Source: Cliona cf. orientalis (taxonomy: Eukaryota; Porifera; Demospongiae; Clionaida; Clionaidae). Taken from it: DNA of 64,000 bases. Both the position numbers and the translations under genes were made by a program. Under the pieces are notes generated by a model that worked only from the letters and a program-made list of their open reading frames with translations, did no database searches and was not told where the DNA came from. The DNA lies in the NCBI GenBank assembly GCA_963930775.1, contig OZ005697.1, forward strand, positions 5,292,292 to 5,356,291. The letters run 5' to 3'. This document shows positions 1-13,300 of the stretch, piece by piece; positions within the stretch are counted from its first letter, which is position 1; every line of letters begins with the position of its first letter.

Positions 1-354
1 ATGTTTATTGGCGGGACATATAACCAACTTTGCCCTGTGGAAGCTTTGATGGCATATGTGGCAGTTCGGGGCCAAGATGATAGACTGTTCTTTTATTTCA
101 AGGATGACCGGCTTCTCACTAAGGGGAGATTTGTCACAAGCGTATGGGAGGCACTGATAGCAGCTGGTATCGACGCAAAGAAGTTTGCTGGTCACAGTTT
201 CCAACTAGGAGCCACCACTACTGCTGCCAAGAAAGGCATCTCTGCTGAGAGGATTCAACTATTGGGCCGATGGGAGAGCTCAGGTTACCTCCTGTATATA
301 AGACTATCCAGAGAGGAACTGTCATCTGTGTTAAAATTATTAAGTACAAGGTAA
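1..354 (+). pseudogene. C-terminal part of a transposon tyrosine recombinase
   Basis: This reading frame resembles the catalytic half of eukaryotic tyrosine recombinases of DIRS/Ngaro- or Crypton-like mobile elements. These cut and rejoin DNA in the nucleus through a covalent tyrosine intermediate. The tail shows the family pattern: a His-containing motif near residue 64 (GHSFQLGATTTAA), then LLGRW near residue 86, then SGYLLYIR, whose tyrosine is the likely nucleophile. The His box is normally H-x-x-R; here the Arg is Gln, so the copy is probably inactive. The window edge cuts it, so the true start and the first catalytic Arg are not visible and the ATG at base 1 may be internal. It ends at TAA 352-354. 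It is not on the strand of the host gene. Confidence 0.7.
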
Positions 355-672
355 AGATAATTATTAAAGTGTTTTTGGGTGATTTTGGACCAGTAAATTA
401 TTATTAAGGAGCAGGTGATATGGGATCTTAAACCCTTGAGAATGTTTATTCATGACCAGTGATATGGGATCTTAAACCCTTGAGAATATTATTCATGATC
501 AAACCTCATACAGTGGACAAACTCATAAGAGGAGGGCGGCTCCTGCTTATACCAAAATAAAATCCTATCTATGAGTTAGGTGACTGCATACCAGGCATAT
601 CAGAATGGTCATGACATCGTTAAGGTTATTATGTATAACAGTATTTGCTTATCATAAGAGTCTGTCGATTAT
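355..672. other. No gene seen
   Basis: AT-rich sequence with a short direct repeat: 'gatatgggatcttaaacccttgagaat' type sequence occurs near 417-447 and again near 461-489. No coding region, RNA gene or inverted repeat was recognised. Confidence 0.4.
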
Positions 673-2262
673 CATAGAGTCGGTAGACTCTATAAATAGG
701 GATGGCACGGATACTCCATATACATAATACATTATAAAAATCCAAATATCTCAAAACAGGTAACTTTGTGAACTTTCTAAGTATCAAAATCAGAATCTAC
801 AGCAAATTATCTATCTAACAAGACCAAGATCATCCATCAACTCAATTGTATATGCCAGAACCAGATGTTCAAAAAAATAGCCATTTCTCATTCTTTCTTT
901 CTTTCTTTCTTTCTGTTTTCCTGGGCTAACTCAAGACTACCATGACCGCTCACCTTAGTTCGAGTATAAATCCACTCCATTTTGGAGCGCGCACGTCTGT
1001 GGCACGCTCGTTTTGTGTTATCAGGAAAGCGATTGAATTGTGGGTGTGTACAGCGCGCGTTTTGCGAGTGGGTGTGTCTGATTAGCCATTTTGTCGTATA
1101 ATGCGCATGCTCATACGGTGTTGCCATGGTGAAGTCATGTGACCGATGTAAGTGGCGCGCATGCGCCGGCGCATCTCGATCGAGCGCTCAGCTGATCAGC
1201 TCAGTGAACTGTCGATTATGGTGGCTACTTACCAACAGTAAGCTTACTGGCCTATAAAATAATATTATTATGCTCCAGAAACCGAAAATTTTCGTCACTC
1301 CTTGGTTCTAAACAGCCTTCTTTCAAGTTCGCCGATCGAGTCAGCCCTAGCCTCGTACCCAGGCTTCAAAGGGCCTGGGCACAAGCTAAGTCAGCCCTGG
1401 CAGCTTCAGGATCGAGATAACGAGGGGCGTGGCTTCATTCGCAGGTCAAATCTGGACTCGGGTTACCTGAGCTGTTTCGAGAACCCCACTGATGCACGTT
1501 CAGTAGTGTGTGATGCAAAAGAAGTCCTAGCTATAGCTATCAAAAGACTGCCTGGGATTTGCACTTACAGGAGTATTTAAGTTTGAACTGACGGTGTGTT
1601 TGCGGTACCATAGCTGCCTGACTCAAAGGCTAAGATCACACAAACATGCTGAATCAGTGGTGTACTTGCTTCCTATAATAATATTGTTTTTGAAGTAGTA
1701 GCTAGTTGATTGTTCCATGCATTAATAAATTTTTATTATTAAACAATGAATAGGCAAACCGGTCGTCATGGTATATGTATAGTCTCATGCCCAGCCTCTG
1801 TCCCCACGAGATTAGTCAGCTAGGAGGTATTGATGAAAATTAATGACAATCATGAACTACCAGGCCCTGAGGGCACTAAAAAAAGAACAGTAACAAGTAT
1901 AAAAAACAATTGAATAAAATTGAAGGATGAAGTAGGGATGGCAGTGCCAAAAAATACACAAACAAGATTCGTAGGGATAACGTATCACATCCACTATACA
2001 TCCCTACGCTTGCTTTTTGAGTAGCCGTGCATACACATATTATATGGGCCACATGCTTGTAGGAATGGAAAATCAATACTGTACACCCATGGATCAATAT
2101 CAAAATACAGCGATACTTTATAGAATCAGAAGTGGATGAGAAAAGCAAGCGTAGGGATGTATAGTGGATGTGATACGTTATCCCTACGAATCTTGTTTGT
2201 GTATTTTTTGGCACTGCCATCCCTACTTCATCCTTCAATTTTATTCAATTGTTTTTTATACT
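673..2262 (+). repeat. AGTAGGGATGG repeat, copy 1 (full-length type)
   Basis: Non-coding repeat that recurs at least seven times in this window. The 5' part (673-900) has a small palindrome (GAGTCGGTAGACTC), then TAGGGATGGC and an AT-rich stretch ending in a TTTC microsatellite (891-914). The middle is GC-rich, with a conserved GAGTATAAATCCACTCC box (about 961-979) and GCCATGGTGAAGTCATGTGAC (about 1122-1142). The 3' part (about 1894-2262) is a hairpin whose arms carry GATGAAGTAGGGATGGCAG and CATCCCTACGCTTGCTTTTT. Short open frames inside it do not look coding. A fragment of another copy starts at 2266. Confidence 0.7.
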
Positions 2263-4461
2263 TTGTAAGTAGGGATGGCCTGGATATGCCATATACCACA
2301 GGTCAAGTTTTGAATGTGCAGTTAAACGATTGCGAATGGTGCTGAACAGGCCAGATTGCGATTCTAACGATTGCGAATTACTAAACGAGATAGACACACC
2401 CTCAATCTTAGCTATAGCTATAGAGGGTCGAGGTGTGGCTTGTGAGGTTCCATGTGGGGTGGGCTAAAATACCATGCTACTGAAGCAACAGTTGTGCTCG
2501 GGAGGGTGTTGGCAGGTTGACAGTTGGCTTAAAGAATTGAAGGTACATTCTCGATGATCAACAGCTGTACATGTATGCATACAAGTAGATCGAACACGTG
2601 TGAGATCGAGAGGACGTGCATGTTAGCAATCACGAGCACGCGCTTGAGCAAAAGGGGTGTGGTCACGTGCAATCTTGCATATTCTTTTTCCTGCAATTCC
2701 TTTAATGGGAAAATCATGTCAGATGTTACACCATAAGATAAAAGAATATGCGTATGTATAATAATAATAATGTAATATAATTAATGTAATGTAATGTAAA
2801 TAATGCATTTCTATCATAAGAATAGGTATTGTCTTTTACAGGCATGAACTATGGAAGAAAGCCTGATATTGAATTGTTTCAAATTTTTTATTTTCATTTC
2901 ATATCAGAGAAACATCGTGTTTTATGTTATTTGCAAATTATCACAGTGCCAATTTGCAGGCTTGGAAAGTCCCTTATTGCATGCCAGTGCGTACCGACCA
3001 TTTCCACATTAACGCTCGAGTCAGAGATCAAGAATATACACAGACAGGCAATCCAAGACATCGAGAGAAGTGGTGGGCTTACCTCGCTGTGTAGTAACTA
3101 GGCTGGCATGTAATGAGCAAGAGCTCCAGGTCCCTTTAAGTTATTGGCCAACAGGAAATCCAGGTTGATCTGGTTCGACGCTCATATGCACGTTCAAAGG
3201 AGATGGCCATATCCATACAGGATTAAATCGTGAGTTCACATGATTTGTGCTTTGCATGCTTTGGAATGAAGTACAGTTGTAAAGATCCTTGCCTTCGTGC
3301 TACCAAATAACTACAGTGCTATTGAGCAAAAGAGTACTTTTTTTATAACTTTGTACACGCACTTACTTTGACCAGTAATGAACAGAAGTAGTAATTTTAG
3401 TTGCAGTAGTAGTAGTGTACAAGGCTCCAAAGGAAGACCATTCCGTAACAGAAGGCATGACGTGTCATGATGTCGATGTAATTTCACGTGCACAATAGCA
3501 ATGTAAATCGAGAAAAAATCGGCCGTTGGAAGATTTGGAGAGCATAAGGTTAAGTAGAAAATGCCTAGCATACGCCTATTTCTGTACAATATTAACGTAC
3601 AAGGCTGATACAAGCAGCCATCTAGTCAAGCACAGATTGTCCGCCCTACCACACTTCTTTTGAGCCTTTGGAGGAAAAAACATTATTGACCCGATTATTT
3701 CTAGTATCTAATCTCATTTAAATCAACAAAAAGCGATGAGCTTCTCAACGTTTGATGTTTACAACGCTATTCTCTCATTTCAGATCGCCAGGGGGCATGG
3801 TCAATTAAAACGTCATTTTAATGCACGTGCGTTCGGGGCAACGTCATCAACGAGGACCCTGACCTGAATGTTTGCTTCCGGATTCGGCATTTCCTGCAAA
3901 ACATTTGCAATTCCATGCATGCACTAGGATTGTTTATGCATAAGGATGCATAAAATGTAATATCTAACTAAAGATTTCATGCAAGATTGAGTGCCTAACT
4001 TAAGTTGGCCATATTTTATACTATTTTTGTAAATAACTCCAGGACTATTTGTACATAGTTAGGACTTCATATTTGGCACAAAGGTGTGTCCTATTGGTGC
4101 CTGTCTTCATCTCAAATCGGTGTTCTTAACTATAATCGAGTGTTGTGATAGAGTGCCTAACATAATAATCAATAATTTTCGGATATTTTTGCATACTGAA
4201 GCCCTATGAAAGGTGAGCTCAGCCTGCTGCTTGAGCTGTAGATAGTCCATCCATTGACCTAACTGGGTACCAAGTGAGAACAGAATACATGCAAGTTTCA
4301 CCTGAAAAAGTTGCAATAACCGTACCATACACTGGTAATTATTTACTCTCTTGCTCAGTAGCACTGTGGTGTCATACAGGGCCTGTAGTGGGCAAGCCTG
4401 GGCTCGAGACAGCTAATAAGACAATAGGTAGGACAGCAGATCAAAAATTCAGCAAAAGCTC
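2263..4461. other. No gene seen
   Basis: No protein or RNA gene was recognised. It holds a fragment of the AGTAGGGATGG repeat at 2266-2300 and, at about 4366-4409, one end of the repeat family that starts GTGTCATGCAGGGCCTGTAG (fuller copies near 23508, 28730 and 43838). If the KH-domain gene on the minus strand has further 3' exons they could lie here, but I could not identify a KH4 motif. Confidence 0.4.
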
Positions 4462-4783
4462 TAGTCCCGTGCCCAGACCCCACCCCCAAAGGGGGAAAGG
4501 GTCTGGTACGCATAGAGTGCTTTTTGGGTCTTGCTGATCGACTTGGCATGTCTGAATTCCGTCACACCAATCAAAATTCACGCCATGTGGCTTGCATGTA
4601 ATTATCATTGACACCATGCGCTAGCCACGTATTGCTGCATGTGAGAGTTGCTGATGCAATATCATGCCTAAACAATGCTTGTCATGACGGTCACGACATG
4701 CTGCATCCTGTGCACCTCAAAAAGCGCTCGATGTGTACCAGACCCTCTCCTCCTTTTGGGGGTGGGGTCTGGGGATGAGACTA
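4462..4783. mobile_element. Academ-like MITE with 9-bp target duplication
   Basis: A 322-bp element with inverted ends of about 50 bp. The left end begins TAGTCCCGTGCCCAGACCCC; the right end, read on the other strand, begins TAGTCTCATCCCCAGACCCC. It is flanked by caaaagctc (4453-4461) and caaaagttc (4784-4792), a 9-bp duplication with one mismatch. The end pattern (TAG-pyrimidine-C, CCCAG, purine tract, GTCTGGTAC) matches the elements at 11951, 12090 and 50183. No coding sequence. Confidence 0.75.
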
Positions 4784-5439
4784 CAAAAGTTCAAGCAATA
4801 TCGTTATTTGCATGCTGAATTTTTAGAAGAAATAAGGTAATCAGATAGTAATGCCACAGTCAAAGCTGATTATCCCCCACCCCTACGAGTCAGGATAACA
4901 TGAATTTCTACATCTCCATGACCATGATTTGGACAATGCTATTACCCTAAACACTGGTCGTTAAGTATAGCGTTAGGAGCATACTTTTATTATGGGAAAG
5001 GTTTGTGCGTTTTTACCTTTCTCTGTTTCACTGTCTAACTGAATGCATACATGTATATATTTTTTAATCTACAGTCAAAGTTACAATATCGTCAATAAAA
5101 CACCCTGAATCTCATAAGAAAAGTTAGCTATACATATCTCCCATCCTTCTCCAATCTCAGTTTTGCTACTCCTGGCCTTGGTAGTTTCATATTTTGCCTA
5201 TGATATTCCAAGTGCTCCTATAGCTACAGCAGCATCATTTCAGTATCCTCGAAAGCCATATGTAGAATTTTTGATAAAGAAATGACAAACCACTGGTATG
5301 AGTGGCTCCGTGACTGTATGCTGCTGCACACAAAGTCGGCAATCAAATTGAACAAGTTGAACATGTGTCCCTGTCCTATCCTTGTAGAAATAGAGCAAAC
5401 CACACTGCGATACCTTAGATTTCTAACTATGCAAAAACT

Positions 5440-5710
5440 GATGTGAAAAAGTTTAGCGTGAGCGAGGGGTGTGGTCAAATTGGCAACCCTCAATAACTTT
5501 CATGATCAACTACCATCATTAGTGTGGACCAGCGTCGAGTTTAAGAGGTGAGAAACGAAGCATGAACTGTTGCCTACCTAGAAATAAGGCTATGTATTTC
5601 CATGCCAAAGTGGCTATGCAAGTAAGCTTATCCTGGCATGCATGTAGTTACATGTAGATCTACTGTGTGTTGACTCATGATCGATTGACAATTCCGCCAA
5701 TCACTTCAAA
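5440..5710. repeat. Diverged single-arm relative of the large palindrome
   Basis: It shares GGGGTGTGGTCAAAT, AACTACCATC, GAGAAACGAAGC, GTAAGCTTA and the GATCGAT block, in the same order, with the left arm of the palindrome at 26398-26620. One arm only; no partner arm lies nearby. Confidence 0.55.
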
Positions 5711-5959
5711 CCACTTAGTGCATCGATCTTCTGCCACTCATATTCAATACTGAGAGTGAGTGGCTGAACTACAGTACATACCTCAAGTGCAAGCACTACA
5801 CACAAGGAATTGAGCAAACTACCGATCCCTCTTCCGATGGACACACAGATGGATAGAAGACAAATTAACAGAAAGATAATTGCCAACTGATTGCAGCCAC
5901 CCTCCGCTATGCTTTGCGGCAAAGGTTACTTCATAATAGAAGAAAGTAAGTACATGTAC

Positions 5960-6066
5960 CTCTGCGACAATGTCTTGAACCATTTTTCTCGCTCTTGAAC
6001 AGCACTCAGGAGGTCCAGAAATAGTGGCCATGCGATAATCTACTCCCGGAATATCTGTAAGATCAG
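5960..6066 (-). CDS. FUBP-like: FUBP-like exon 14, KH3 second half
   Basis: 107 bp after a 56-bp intron. Acceptor ATTGCAG, donor GTACAT. It encodes ATISGPPECCSRARKMVQ and DIVAE, matching the xITGPPDRC signature of FUBP KH3. The open donor shows that the transcript continues to lower coordinates. Confidence 0.9.
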
Positions 6067-9000
6067 CTGCAATACCACACCGAACAATTCCGTACATATG
6101 ACCTACATTATTGTATTCATACCATTTTGGAATTGAAGCCTAACACCACAAGTATTCTGGATATTGTTAATGTGTTCTCCATTGCGGCCAATAACAAATC
6201 CAACCAACGGCTTGGGTACTTGAACCTGCCAAGCAATTTCATATGAAGATATTAAACTCTTCTCTATAGTATAATAATTAATTTTCATATGAAGATAGTA
6301 AACTCTCCGGCGATCCCCAATTCTATAAGGCCATTCATGCAGAATTAAAAATAGGGACATACTGAGCCATTAAAGATGGTAAGAGGAAATTCAATAATGG
6401 CAAAATTCTAGATTTTCCCATACCACCCATTCAAGTTGTGTTGAAAACCTAAATGTAGTCTGGTGAAGAATAAGAGTTATGATAGGTGTTTCACAACACT
6501 ACACATTATACGTCCTGATCAGCTACTTTGCGTTTCGAACAAAATCAAGACCACTAATATTTACAGCCACCACTTTCTCAACATCCAACGAGGGAGACAA
6601 AAATCAAGGAAGCTTCTGGTATACATTGTTAAGTCTAGCTTAGAATGAAGTCTTCATCTTATCTGATAAAAGTCCAATTACTACCGTAGGTCGGGTTTTA
6701 ATCGCAAGTATCTATTAATTGCGAATTTCGAGTTTTTCTACGTTTCGTAATTTATAGATTTGCAAATATAAACGTGCACACATACTACAGTATGGTACGG
6801 GGTCGTCCATTGCAATTATTGAATTCGTAATTTGGCCTGACTTGACTAGAATGCAATCATTGAACTACGCAATTAAAACCCGTCCTACAGTATATTATTA
6901 GCCAATTAAGTGTATTGATTCAGTCACCTACATGTATGTATGTAGGTGTTTGTCACCACTGCTTAGGGTCTTTTCTCCTCACTTACGTATCCTGTCAATT
7001 GTTGATGCCTTCTGAGCTATTGGGACAAGTGTGTACACTAGATTTTGTTATTTCTGCTATTTTAGCAACGTCTAAGATCTCGTCGTCACTGTCTTTGGTG
7101 GCTCGATAGCCGAGTCATCAATTGTATAGCCATATAATTTACTATACATAGTAGATCTACAGCAAACATCAACACGTGATTTGCCCAGCTGGCATGAAAA
7201 TGCAACAACTTAGGTGGTGAAAAAGGACTGGGGATGAGGCTAGTCTACTATTAGAGTCTCCAGGTCATGCTTATAGTTGCCATAATACTGTTGAGACCTC
7301 GTTCAATGATCTCTATGCTGTTTACGAGACTCTCAGGCCCATAGTAGCACCTTTACTTTGGTTGGGAAGCTACAGCCTCAGGCATTCAAGTCTTAATATA
7401 CACAGAGACCTTGGACTACGTCTTAACTAACCTCAATAGTCTGCACACCACCAACAATAGTGGGTTGAACAGGAAAAGATCCAGGAACCAAACCACGAGC
7501 CTACAGTAGTAACACACATCACAATATCACATTATTATTCAACATGTAACAACTGCAATGCAGCAGTGTCATTGTGAGCAAAATATAATATTATTGTAAT
7601 ACCATAAAAAATTCCCTGTGCCATACATATAATGTACAATTGAATGCAAGTGGTCAGGCATTGTATACAAGAGCCTAAGAAAATACCGTAAACTCTGGTT
7701 ATTAAGCGCAACCCGCTATTAAGGACACATCATTTATTAAGCGCTTCTCTCTTCTCGTCACAAGCTATTGTTTATTAAGTGCATACAGATATCTTTGGAG
7801 AAATAATAGCCACAAATAACGTTGTCATGCAAGAAGATGGAGTTTCAGATAAACCACCAGCATTCGCCATCTTAAGCGGCAGCTGTAAACGCTCAAGTGC
7901 TCGATCGATTAAGTGCATACTGTCGTTCCGATTACCACTATAAGCGCATGTGTTATTAACCAGAGTATACGGTAGCTACTGTATGGCGGGTAATTTTTAT
8001 GGGTGCTTATTTTTGTAAAAAGTCAGAAAAGGCCTCAAACTTAATTTTCGTGCTTTTAAATTTCGTGATAGCAACCAGTCCAGGGGCGTGGCACTGCACA
8101 AGCGATGATGTAATCGATGCACGCGCTCGATCTTGGTCGCTATCTTTCTTGTTACTAAGCCATACCTTGGACAAACAGCATGAGATAGAATTTTTGTTTT
8201 AAAACGCTGTGCATCTCCGGAACCACAGCAGCTATGAACATGAAACTTGACATGAATATTCTTCCATCATCCCACTACATTCACTAATTCCAAATCATGC
8301 CCACTTGTGGTATGGGTGGGGTGAGTGCGCACATCAATCATGTTTGAAAAACACTGTTTTATGTTCCTCTTTGGTGGCTAACTACTTGGGATAGGAGGCT
8401 TGCTCAGCCTTCTAACCTTGGATCTGAGAAGTAGAAGGCCCAAACTGCTAACAACCAAGTCAGAAGCATATTATATAGTGGCTTGAAACGATGGCATGAT
8501 TATGAAGTGACAAAAATTGCATTTGCATGAAGTGCCCCCTTTTCTCAAATCTGGTCATAATATGATATTATAAAGATGCCTAGCAGCTGATTGCCCATGG
8601 GTGCAATCAATAAAAAAAATGATGTGGCTGGTGGAATCAAACATGTGGCTGTAGGCTTGTGACGTTCTAATTGCTGTATCTACTACCAATGCATCAACTG
8701 CTACAGACTGAGTTATCCATTTGCAAACACCATTAAATTTTAGCATAGAGCTGCTTATTAACAATGATAATGCTGTTCATTTCTATACTGGATTTGAGAG
8801 CTATAAACTTATAACAATGCTTTCAGTTTCTTGGTAAATCACTTGCAGTTTAGCAATGCTAGCATTATCCACTACACGTATAGCTACTGAAAGTAGAGGT
8901 GCTCCTAGAGCTTTAACACCACTCAGTGAATTCTTTCTTGCCTTGTGCGTAGATTTAATGTATCAGTTGCAAGAGAGAGCAAGTTTTTCCATGTACTTGG

Positions 9001-10363
9001 CTTTCAAAATGACTCCAGCAAGGCATTGAATAAAGGTAATCTAAGAGATTACTCGCCACTACCATAGAAAAATAAATTGCTACTAGATATCTCAGTGTAT
9101 ACCAATATTACAAGATACATAATGTAGCGCTCCCAAATAGTAGAATAGTAGTCATCACTATCAACAAAAGTATAGATGCTAAAGATAAAAACAAACCTCA
9201 AGTTCCTTTTGCTCAATCAGCTGGAAAACAAGGTCTCTGGCTTTCTGTAGTCATAAAAAGAAACCTTTAGGTGATATGTACACAATGAACATAAATACAG
9301 TCAAGCCGCCAACATCACTTATCATGTGATTTCTTTTTCTGGTGTGAATTTATGCGCACAGTAGAGCGCAATTAATGCACTGATCAACAGACACTCCATT
9401 ACAAACAGGCTCATAAACACTAGCATTAGGCCAACTTAGCGATGGTAGCAGTAGTAGTCGATCTCATACAGTGCAAAGATAACGAAGAGTGCAAATACTT
9501 GTGTATAAGTCCACGTTGAAGTCGAAATTGGCCGTCTAAACACAAAACTAACTACTTCATTAATACTCAGGCAAGGTAAAGTCCGCCTCCTAATAGTTCC
9601 ACCTAAAATAAGATAGACACAAGTCCCAGGTAAGTTAAACCAGCATCATTTATAAGTTGAACTACATATGAAACATGTCGGAGATCCTGCAAACTAAAAC
9701 GTGCCACCTTTATTCCTACACATATCAATAATTAATAATAATCACATTTCAGTAAACAAACTATACACAATACAAGTATATTTGATGTCACAATCATGGA
9801 ATAATGGCTAATATGCATGAGTTACTCACAGTATTAAAGCTTACAGAAAATCTCATCTCCCTAGCTGTACTGTACGTATGAAGTCAATCGTTAGTAGATC
9901 TACAGTGCGCATGCCAGCTAGCTGCAGCAGCACGAACTTAGAACCTATTAGTATTACTTCGTAGACCACATCCCTCGATGCAGGTCAATAGCAGCTGCTC
10001 GAACTTGCCACTGCATTGGCGACATCCTCGCTCTGTCGAATCTACCACCAGGCTATGATAAAGAACATACCTTGTCTCTCGCTTTGCTCGAGGCTCGGTG
10101 GCCTGCCGAGTAGGCCTCTAGAAACGCGTGGCACTTCACGCCGTTCGTTCGAGAATGCATCTCTACGGCCACCCTTGTTTGTGCACACGGAACTGCAATT
10201 CTGACCAATCGTGGGCCTTCTGAACTTGTAAAAGAGCGCATCTTTTGTGCCCTCCAGGAGGACACGGACTATATAAGAAAATGATCGTCTGAAAAATATT
10301 TTTCGTTGTATATAGTATAATTATATTCAGTAATGGAAGCTTGAGCCCACAAATCTCCACCTG

Positions 10364-10399
<36 letters not shown>

Positions 10400-13300
10400 G
10401 AGAGAGGCAATATTACTCTGGTTACACTTTCAACACTTATGTTCACAGGATATGGCTACAAAAACATACATCCTAACTGTGGACCATGTGTACTTTACGC
10501 TAAAACAAAATTTAGCTACTCTCATCCGTGTGAGTGGAATCAAATCCAACAAAACTTTATAACAACAAAATGCACAGGTATCACCACGACCAGCTGTATT
10601 TGCAAAGCCGTCTATTGGACATAAAATGAAACCTATACAACCCCACCTATCACCCAAAACGGGAAAGGGTCAAGCCATCATGTAAAGTGCCTGGATGCAG
10701 GAGTGGAAATGTTAAAGCTTGCAAAGTAGCAGACACTACAGCCGTCACACAACTCCTTAAACTAAAGCAAACCGAGTCAGAAGAGGCCATCACTCTATGC
10801 ACTAATCACTATAATGTTATGTATTGCTAAGGGCTCAAAAATTCCCCACCATTTACCCATGCATCTAAATGTAAATGTGCTCTAAATCATTAACAAAGGG
10901 TACAGATTATCACCACTGCCCAAGTCCGGAAAAACTTACAAGTATCTGACTGGGTGGGATACTCCCATCGCTAAAGATGATAATATTATATGCGTGCATC
11001 ACCTGTTACAAATCACACGTAGCTATACAGTGGAACCTGCTTTAGCGGTCACCTCCTTAACGGCCACAATGCATTTACTATGGAATACAACCTGGATAAG
11101 ATGGCCACCTGCCTATTGCGTATACCAGCCAGTTAGCCAGGTTCCATGGCATCTACACTAGTACAAATTAGCTTGCCTATAGTGGCCACTGTAGGACAGC
11201 CCCCCGGGGAAACCCAACTTGGCTGCCAGGTACACTTGTGGGTTTGTTACACCACCTGATAATCGCGCTTGCAGGCATTCCCAGCACTTTACAGTGCCCT
11301 ACACTGCTCTATTGCAGCCCACAGTTAGGTTTGCAACCACTTAGGCCTCACTTCTCCTACAAGCCACACTCCCTATGTTTTGCATATTGCAGCGACCTCT
11401 CTAATGCAGCCACAGATATTTGGCCCAACGGTGACCGCTTTAGACAGGTTCCACTGTAATAGAAAAAGAAGAGCTCAAGAGCAATGACAGTCAACAACAC
11501 TAGAGAGCATTATTATATGTAACAGTACAGGAGGCAGATATATTACTTTGGCAAGCTAAAGATGCCATTCTTTTACCAGAAGCACGGAACATACTGATAA
11601 ATCAGTTGGAACAGCTAAATTATGCTCAACCAAATGAAGTTAGTGGGAAGTATCTATTTAGCTACCTGAAACAAAGATTGAGCCAACACCTTGCCTGTTG
11701 CACAAAAGTAAGATCAGTTGGTACTATTCTTTACTGAGAAGGGGGGATCTAATGCTGACTATCTCAAATATCCTGTCCCACCAAAGAAAGCGTGCGGGCA
11801 AAAGAGCAAAACATAATGCCGACACCCACGACTGATCAGTGAGACACATTTGAGCAGTGTTTAAAAAGTGTGTGCTGATGTAAACAATAAACTTCATAAA
11901 CAAGCAAGGAAAATAATAGCTGACAGCAAGGCCAAAAGGATAGACTTGACTAGCCTCAAACCCCGGCTCACTTTCGGGGGGAGGGGAAAGAGAGCCTGGT
12001 ACACACTGTCAGCACATGCGCAAAGTTTACGGAGCAATTTCTAGTATAATTCACTGGACACTATCGCTACCACACGATCGGACACATACTAGCCTCGAAT
12101 ATACCCAGGCTCAGAGGGGGGAGGGGGAAGGGAGAGCCTGGTATCAATTGCATGCGCATGCGCTTAATTATGACCTCCCATACCACGTGTCTATCGTGGG
12201 CACGGTCATACTTGCGTCATTTGTGTACCTACATGCGGCATGCAACGTCATCATTTTTAGCGCCGCGCTGGCGCTAGCACTCAAACTCGCGCTTTCACGC
12301 GATGGCGCGTGCATACACACGTACTTGGCGCTATGTCTTTTGGACGCACATGTCGCCTGTGCTGCTCGGTGATTTCTAGTAACCAGTATGTGTCTCTATT
12401 TACTGCATCAAGTATCTGTAACAAGTGGCCTTCGAGAATCCAAAATCTCTTGGAAGTGAGCGTATCAACTGATGATGGTCTACCCCAGCATATCTGTTCC
12501 GTATGTAAGAAGCGTCTGGAGGTCTTGGAGCGAGCAGCCATAGACCTAGTTGATTTTCAAAGGCAAGCCCGAGATGCCGTTACCTCTCTGTCAAAAAGGC
12601 CGCCTAAACGTATGAAAGAAACGAGTGGATCTGTAGGAGTGTCTCCTGACACGGCTCGAGCACGACCTCGGACAAAGAGATTATCTATCCGACAACTGGA
12701 GTTTGGGAATGGTATGATTGTTTAAGTAAAAATTAATATGACCCTGTTTAAATAATCCACTGCACTGTTAGAGCCCATAACTAAGGCTAGTATGCCTGTG
12801 CAATCAGCCCACACTACTCCAATTGTGTGTCAACCCCTGTCTGATTTGAGCACACTCCTAAACTGTGAACTACCTCCAACTTCGCTGACTGTATCAGATC
12901 CCTTACCACTGCAAGGTAATAGTCTGAATTGTAGACGGCATATGAATGAATCTTTACATAATACTGTGCATGCCATGCTTTAGCCATCGACAGTACTATC
13001 CACCATCCACCTACCTCAAGCAGTACACACAGATCGGTTACTGTAAATTGTTTATTCATCATTGTAGATCGTATACTCACCAGGATTTTGATCTTTCAGA
13101 TATCAGTATCAGAACCCTCTCAACCTGCTCGGCTACAGAGGGTAGTTAGTGCTTATGATGAGGAATATAATGTAGCCTATGCACTTGCAATGGGACATAC
13201 TCCCTCCATTGCAAATGCGATCATGGAAAATGGTACTCTCCAGGAGGTGGTCTTTTCAGGTTTCTTAAGCAAAATCAATGCTGAGTGCAGTAATTTGTGC

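Noticed and set aside
1340..1400. TAGCCTCGTACCCAGGCTTC text resembling an Academ-like end
   Set aside because: No matching inverted end or 9-bp duplication could be found nearby, so it is at most a fragment; similar isolated bits near 7216, 24665 and 59750 were left out for the same reason.
1779..1833. AGTCTCATGCCCAGCCTCTG...CACGAGATTAG hairpin (also at 18578-18618) as a tiny Academ-like element
   Set aside because: It sits at the same place in two copies of the AGTAGGGATGG repeat, so it is part of that repeat and not an independent insertion.
1876..2345. Overlapping frames of 120 and 69 codons on opposite strands with similar text (SVGMYSGCDTLSLRILFVYF)
   Set aside because: The frames mirror each other because they lie in the arms of the repeat hairpin; the same text recurs at 46051-46233, 51386-51592 and 61356-61553.
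6966..7010. A possible extra exon (GTAAGTGAG donor on the complement near 6981)
   Set aside because: It would be 25 bp and would break the phase between exons 12 and 13, which join perfectly without it.
10016..10204. Possible small gene shared with 45459-45641 (minus)
   Set aside because: The similarity extends well beyond the frame at DNA level on both sides, as expected for two copies of a non-coding repeat. The third copy at 56917-57204 does not keep the frame.
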